Shown here piece after piece: positions 8,701-10,530 of a stretch of DNA of 10,530 nucleotides. The stretch lies in NCBI GenBank assembly GCA_947632525.1, contig CANRPQ010000040.1, positions 1-10,530 on the forward strand, read 5' to 3'. Numbering within the stretch: the stretch's first letter is position 1; each line of letters opens with the position of its first letter. The translations under genes were made by a program, and so were the position numbers. The notes beneath the pieces were generated by a model, which was not told the DNA's origin, did not search any database, and saw only the letters and a program-made list of their open reading frames with translations. This DNA is from an uncultured Clostridia bacterium. Its GTDB lineage: Bacteria; Bacillota; Clostridia; TANB77; CAG-508.

Positions 8701-9519
8701 GGCTTCATATACTTCATCCCATGAAGTTGCTTTTTCTATAACAGATTCTATCTGTATAATATCTTCATTAATTACATTATAAAATTTTTCACATTCTGGA
8801 TATTTTTCAAGCTGATTTCGTATATTTTTTAATTTAAAAATACTGTCTTCTATTTCTTGCTTTATTTCTTCTATTATAGATTGACCCCATATAGTTTTAA
8901 TAAAATCGCTATTTTTATCTATATTAAATTTTTCTACGTTTTCATGTATCCATTTTTTTGGAAATGGAGTGCTTTGAGCAAAATTATAAATCGATAATAT
9001 TAAGTCTTTTAAAGTTTCATCATCTCGATAGCTTGTGTACATTTCTAATAAATCTATAAAATCTTTATCATTATCTATATACTTTTGTTCAAATAAGTCT
9101 TCTAATACATCTTGCATTAATAAGTCTATCTCTGTTGTGTCTGCAATTCTAAAGTTGCTAGATAAATCTAATTCATAAAAATGATTGTGAATTACATCTA
9201 AACAAAAAGAATCGATTGTGCAAATGCTTGCTTTACTCAATAATGTAATTTGCTTTTGTATATGAGCATTTGTTGGGTCTTTTTCTAATTTTTTGTAAAT
9301 TGCTTCTAAAACCTTTTCCCTCATTTCGCCTGCTGCAGCATTAGTAAATGTAACTACTAAAATTTTATTAATGTCTACTTTTTCGTTTATTATTTTATTT
9401 ATTATTCTTTCTACAAGTACAGCTGTTTTACCACTACCAGCGGCAGCAGCTACTAATATATTTAAACCTTTTTCATTAATTGCTTGTAATTGTTCTTGAG
9501 TCCATTTTACATCTGACAT
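5779..9519 (-). CDS. addA: ATP-dependent helicase/nuclease subunit A (AddA)
   Basis: The helicase-nuclease subunit of AddAB, which resects double-strand breaks for RecA-dependent recombination. It is 1246 residues long, close to the usual AddA size. UvrD-like superfamily 1 helicase motifs in order: Walker A AAGSGKT (26-32), TFTNAAAGEMR (57-67), Walker B DEYQDSN (394-400), GDVKQSIYKFR (420-430), SIHKSKGLEFP (803-813) and YVALTRAKEK (879-888). The C-terminal RecB/PD-(D/E)XK nuclease has H1082 (RGTLIH), D1178 (GIIDL) and the D1192-x-K1194 pair (VDFKTD), so both activities look intact. Two charged E/N/K-rich stretches (about 505-560 and 965-1070) separate domains. It is the first gene of the operon, 34 nt before rqcP. 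The usual partner addB, often directly upstream of addA, is not here; the upstream gene is divergent. The Shine-Dalgarno AAGGA lies about 10 nt from the ATG. Confidence 0.96.
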   Translation of the reverse strand: MSDVKWTQEQLQAINEKGLNILVAAAAGSGKTAVLVERIINKIINEKVDINKILVVTFTNAAAGEMREKVLEAIYKKLEKDPTNAHIQKQITLLSKASICTIDSFCLDVIHNHFYELDLSSNFRIADTTEIDLLMQDVLEDLFEQKYIDNDKDFIDLLEMYTSYRDDETLKDLILSIYNFAQSTPFPKKWIHENVEKFNIDKNSDFIKTIWGQSIIEEIKQEIEDSIFKLKNIRNQLEKYPECEKFYNVINEDIIQIESVIEKATSWDEVYEAIHRINFIKWPVDKKVTLDIKEEAKEVRDNVKKAIKEKIQILINHNSSEIYKHFETTYLTLKKIEKIVLEFSNNFADKKREKNCIDFNDIEHFALKILLDENGEKKAVAKKYEEKFEEIAIDEYQDSNLVQESILNSISKGNNIFMVGDVKQSIYKFRQARPELFLQKYEKYKNKDELFANDINNDLKIQLFRNFRSRNNILDITNLVFEEIMSKELGDINYNENEYLNYGANYPEIENIDKSNNETSIQNIDHERITELNIIDMKENETITAIKGEEDKEETERIEDDVLEARFVANRVKELLDSNYNIYDKKVGYRHIEPKDIVILLRSTNTLATIYEKELSEIGLPVFSDSSTSYLESVEVETILSILKLINNPMQDIPLVVVLRSNIGNFTDNDLINIRLADRNCNFYEALLKARISCEKPLKEKIEKLLEKLEKWREQSEYLPLNELIWQIYLDTGYYQYVGLLPSGAIRQANLKMLFEKAKQYETASFKGLFNFIQFIEKLHKQSSDTVSAKLIGETANVIRIMSIHKSKGLEFPVVFLCNSHKKFNLKDLNDTILLHQDLGFGPTLIDINKKIKYNTVAKQAISLKVKQETLSEEERILYVALTRAKEKLIITGRSKDLQKSLQEKRKNLSIYPDTENFKIDSRLIKKCNSYLDWIEYVYIFNENKNISLKGKNLKLPEIMNLKVYSKDDLIKELKTKDEQQENNIQNIIEEKIDNDEENIEKIRNILEWKYQYEIDTKLPTKTSVSKIKQEKLNEISYFDSQNKSEENIEISENNKQLIKPENLEEENVSDITPAQRGTLIHLCIQKINEKKDYQIQDVNNLIQELVEKQIISETEADAIDKNLVYSYTQSELFKNLAQAKEIHKEQPFYINLPAKEIFEEAQKSNSEKNILVQGIIDLYYIDKNNQIHLVDFKTDYVPKGKEKEVAEKYKIQIDIYRKALEQALGKQVTTAQICLANCNWKQVSI

Positions 9520-9553
9520 AAATAAACTTTCCTTCTACATTTTTTACAAGTAC

Positions 9554-9582
9554 ATTATAGTTTAAAACATGTTATTTTTCAA
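9554..9582 (-). promoter_or_regulatory. Promoter of the addA operon
   Basis: On the minus strand -35 TTGAAA (9582-9577) and -10 TATAAT (9559-9554) are spaced by exactly 17 bp: 5 of 6 and 6 of 6 consensus matches for the housekeeping sigma factor. Transcription would start near 9547, leaving a leader of about 27 nt before the addA ATG. A-rich tracts lie upstream of the -35 (9585-9601) and could act as an UP element. The spacer holds the 8-bp palindrome AACATGTT (9566-9573). Confidence 0.7.
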
Positions 9583-9585
9583 TGT

Positions 9586-9605
9586 TTTTTTGTCATTTTT
9601 TGTCA
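9586..9605. repeat. Tandem 10-bp repeat between divergent promoters
   Basis: The 10-mer TTTTTTGTCA occurs twice head to tail, followed by a partial third copy (TTTCA). The T tracts recur once per helical turn, which can bend DNA, and lie just upstream of the addA -35. A role as an UP element or regulator site is possible but not shown. Confidence 0.7.
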
Positions 9606-9638
9606 TTTCATTTTCAGATTATTTTTATTTATTTTGGT

Positions 9639-9644
9639 TATAAT
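9639..9644 (+). promoter_or_regulatory. Candidate -10 box for the helical-protein gene
   Basis: A perfect TATAAT, but with no convincing -35 at 16-18 bp. Transcription would start about 7 nt downstream, almost at the Shine-Dalgarno (9651-9655), giving a very short leader of about 13 nt. The perfect hexamer and the absence of other candidates close to the gene are the only support. Confidence 0.4.
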
Positions 9645-9650
9645 ATTTTT

Positions 9651-9655
9651 GGAGG
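9651..9655 (+). promoter_or_regulatory. Shine-Dalgarno that fixes the helical-protein start
   Basis: GGAGG stands 8 nt before the ATG at 9664. It lies inside the upstream extension that would begin at a TTG (9634), so that longer version is unlikely. Confidence 0.85.
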
Positions 9656-9663
9656 TAAAAATT

Positions 9664-10098
9664 ATGGATGAAAATATTAATTTAACAATTTTAAATGAAA
9701 TTGCAAAAGCTACAAAAATGGGTCTTGATAGTATTACTTTTGTTTCTGATAAAGTAGAAGATGAAAAAATGAAAGAAGATTTAAGTTCTCAATATGCAGA
9801 GTATGGAAAAATTTTGGATAAAGTAAATACTCAATTTGAAAAGTATGGAGAAATACCAGATGATGAACCTATGATGCAGAAAATGATGTCATGGACTGGT
9901 GTACAAATGAACACTTTAGCTGATAAAAGTAATTCTCATATTGCCGAGTTAATGATTCAAGGAAATTTAATGGGAATAATTGAGGCTCAAAAGTTGTTAA
10001 ATCATAGTCCTGAAATGGAACAAGAAATAAAGGATATTTTAAATGAATTTATTAATTTACAAAATAATAATATTGAAAAAATGAAACAATATTTATAA
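9664..10098 (+). CDS. Conserved all-helical protein, ferritin-like/DUF2383-like
   Basis: A 144-residue protein without signal peptide or membrane segment. It appears to be almost all alpha-helix, with about four long amphipathic helices (roughly 4-30, 31-60, 64-100 and 101-144). Characteristic stretches are LNEIAKATKMGLDSI near the N-terminus, GVQMNTLADKSNSHIAELMIQG in the middle (split here only for reading: GVQMNTLADK, then SNSHIAELMIQG) and NNNIEKMKQYL at the end. The layout resembles DUF2383/ferritin-like four-helix bundles known from Clostridia, which I recall only as hypothetical proteins; the assignment is tentative. I see no repeated ExxH pairs of a classical di-iron site, so iron binding is not supported. 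It is transcribed alone, divergent from addA and convergent with hfq. The start is fixed by GGAGG with 8-nt spacing. Confidence 0.85.
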   Translation: MDENINLTILNEIAKATKMGLDSITFVSDKVEDEKMKEDLSSQYAEYGKILDKVNTQFEKYGEIPDDEPMMQKMMSWTGVQMNTLADKSNSHIAELMIQGNLMGIIEAQKLLNHSPEMEQEIKDILNEFINLQNNNIEKMKQYL

Positions 10099-10113
10099 TA
10101 TTTTACTTTAAAG

Positions 10114-10145
10114 CAAACTCCCCGAAAAATATTCCGGGGAGTTTG
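10114..10145. terminator. Bidirectional terminator between two convergent genes
   Basis: A perfect 11-bp stem, CAAACTCCCCG (10114-10124) with CGGGGAGTTTG (10135-10145), loop of 10 nt, sits in the 67-bp gap between the convergent helical-protein gene and hfq. On the minus strand the stem ends in GTTTGCTTT, a fair U-rich tail for hfq. On the plus strand GTTTG is followed by TAAAACAGG and then six T (10155-10160). Both genes have no other terminator candidate. Confidence 0.75.
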
Positions 10146-10165
10146 TAAAACAGGTTTTTTGCTGG

Positions 10166-10375
10166 TTAATCCCAAAAACCGATAGTAGAAATGGCGTGCT
10201 TGTAAATCATCTTCTGTTTACCGTCCCGCGTGTCCTTCACGAGGATGCAAAAATTGTCGTAGCCGGTAATTCTCACCGTCATCTGGAATCCGTTGGTGAG
10301 AAAAATCTTCACTGTCGTTTTCGCTCTCATGAGGTCGCTCAGGAATTCGTTCTGCACACTTTTGTTTTCTGCCAT
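10166..10375 (-). CDS. hfq: RNA chaperone Hfq
   Basis: A 69-residue Sm-like protein that forms hexamer rings and binds small RNAs and mRNAs. The Sm1 region includes QNEFL (8-12), IFLTNGFQM (24-32) and YDNF (39-42); the Sm2 motif is YKHAISTI (58-65). From the chosen start, Q8, F11, L12, R17, N28, G29, D40 and F42 fall at exactly the E. coli numbering, and the proximal-face Y-K-H is shifted by +3 through a longer loop (KDTRDGKQ). Odd points: V34 replaces the usually conserved Sm1 glycine, M16 replaces an arginine of the rim, and the tail is only a few residues (GFWD). Codon use is unlike the neighbours (CTC, CTG, GTG, AAC, GAC and CAG dominate; about 45% G+C). Start choice: an ATG three codons upstream abuts the Shine-Dalgarno; this ATG lies 9 nt from it. 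It has its own promoter (10426-10454). Confidence 0.95.
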   Translation of the reverse strand: MAENKSVQNEFLSDLMRAKTTVKIFLTNGFQMTVRITGYDNFCILVKDTRDGKQKMIYKHAISTIGFWD

Positions 10376-10384
10376 TTTGTACAT

Positions 10385-10390
10385 CTCCTG
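10385..10390 (-). promoter_or_regulatory. Shine-Dalgarno that fixes the hfq start
   Basis: CAGGAG on the minus strand touches the ATG at 10384 but lies 9 nt from the ATG at 10375. The latter also gives the canonical Hfq numbering (Q8, D40), so the shorter 69-aa form is preferred. Confidence 0.8.
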
Positions 10391-10402
10391 TCTTTTTATT
10401 TA

Positions 10403-10416
10403 AGTCCATTCGGACT
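10403..10416 (-). promoter_or_regulatory. Small hairpin in the hfq leader
   Basis: AGTCC and GGACT form a perfect 5-bp stem with a 4-nt loop, about 12 nt upstream of the hfq Shine-Dalgarno and just downstream of the predicted transcription start (near 10419). It could stabilise the 5' end or take part in Hfq autoregulation; neither is shown. Confidence 0.4.
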
Positions 10417-10425
10417 CTATATAAT

Positions 10426-10454
10426 ATTATAACATATTTTACATAATATTGCAA
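10426..10454 (-). promoter_or_regulatory. Promoter of hfq
   Basis: On the minus strand -35 TTGCAA (10454-10449, 4 of 6) and -10 TATAAT (10431-10426, 6 of 6) are spaced by 17 bp. The start would be near 10419, giving a leader of about 43 nt to the ATG at 10375. It begins directly behind the stop codon of the upstream gene and is AT-rich like the host DNA, unlike the hfq coding region. Confidence 0.6.
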
Positions 10455-10455
10455 A

Positions 10456-10530
10456 TTATTCTTCTGTCTCTACAAATTCTAGAGTTCCAGGAATTATTTT
10501 ATCTACAAAAAGTATTCCTTCTAAATGATC
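10456..10530 (-). CDS. 3' end of an unknown gene, cut by the window edge
   Basis: A minus-strand frame enters from the right edge and stays open for 24 codons to a TAA at 10458-10456. The visible C-terminus includes GILFVDKIIPGTLEF and ends VETEE. Codons are AT-rich, as in the operon genes and unlike hfq. The sequence reads like a real protein end (mixed hydrophobic and acidic residues, stop just before the hfq promoter), but 24 residues do not allow a family assignment. miaA and mutL often precede hfq in bacteria, yet I do not recognise this C-terminus as either. Confidence 0.55.
   Translation of the reverse strand, partial: DHLEGILFVDKIIPGTLEFVETEE

Noticed and set aside
9566..9573. Palindrome AACATGTT as a LexA (SOS) box for addA
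   Set aside because: Firmicute LexA sites have GAAC and GTTC separated by four bases; here the half-sites AAC and GTT are separated by two and lack the outer bases.
9634..9663. N-terminal extension of the helical protein from a TTG
   Set aside because: The extension contains the GGAGG Shine-Dalgarno itself and would start upstream of the predicted transcription start; the ATG at 9664 has ideal spacing.
10114..10145. Inverted repeat as an insertion-sequence end
   Set aside because: It is one hairpin with a 10-nt loop and no transposase or second copy nearby; its position between convergent genes is explained by termination.
10196..10454. Frames overlapping hfq on both strands (plus 10196-10432, minus 10218-10454)
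   Set aside because: Both overlap the clearly recognisable Hfq frame, and the minus one also runs through the hfq promoter. They arise because the G+C-rich hfq gene has few stop codons in other frames.

Overview
The window looks like a chromosomal segment of a very AT-rich, low-GC Gram-positive bacterium, most likely a member of the Clostridia. Pointers are the strong Shine-Dalgarno sequences, an AddA-type (not RecB-type) helicase-nuclease, an RqcP/YabO-type S4 protein, a clostridial-style Hfq and sampled coding lines of only about 18-37% G+C. The exact lineage cannot be read from the sequence. Almost everything here is housekeeping; I found no defence island, prophage, CRISPR array, IS element, tRNA or rRNA.

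Layout. A tightly packed minus-strand operon fills most of the window (about 9519 down to 289): addA (DNA end processing), rqcP (ribosome quality control), an uncharacterised FAD-dependent dehydrogenase of the COG2509 type, dnaE (DNA polymerase III alpha) and a small single-pass membrane protein of unknown function. Gaps are 11-44 nt, and a good promoter (TTGAAA, 17 bp, TATAAT) lies just upstream of addA. The operon appears to end in a weak hairpin at 258-299. Left of it lies a separate minus-strand unit: a promoter (167-195), a 25-codon ORF (130-53) containing a (GT)6 tract and overlapping a terminator-like hairpin, and the possible start of another gene running off the left edge.

Right of addA, a divergent plus-strand gene (9664-10098) encodes a 144-aa all-helical, ferritin-like/DUF2383-like protein. 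It converges on hfq (10375-10166, minus) across a perfect 11-bp hairpin that probably terminates transcription in both directions. hfq has its own promoter (10426-10454), placed just after the stop codon of another minus-strand gene that enters from the right edge (last 24 codons visible).

The most notable points are the hfq gene, with about 45% G+C and foreign codon choice inside an AT-rich chromosome plus a changed Sm1 glycine and a longer loop; the compact promoter/mini-ORF/hairpin unit at the left edge, which could be a small RNA or an attenuator; and the unusual company of addA, with no addB beside it but with rqcP and dnaE in one operon. Start codons were corrected for the FAD protein, the helical protein and hfq, using Shine-Dalgarno spacing.
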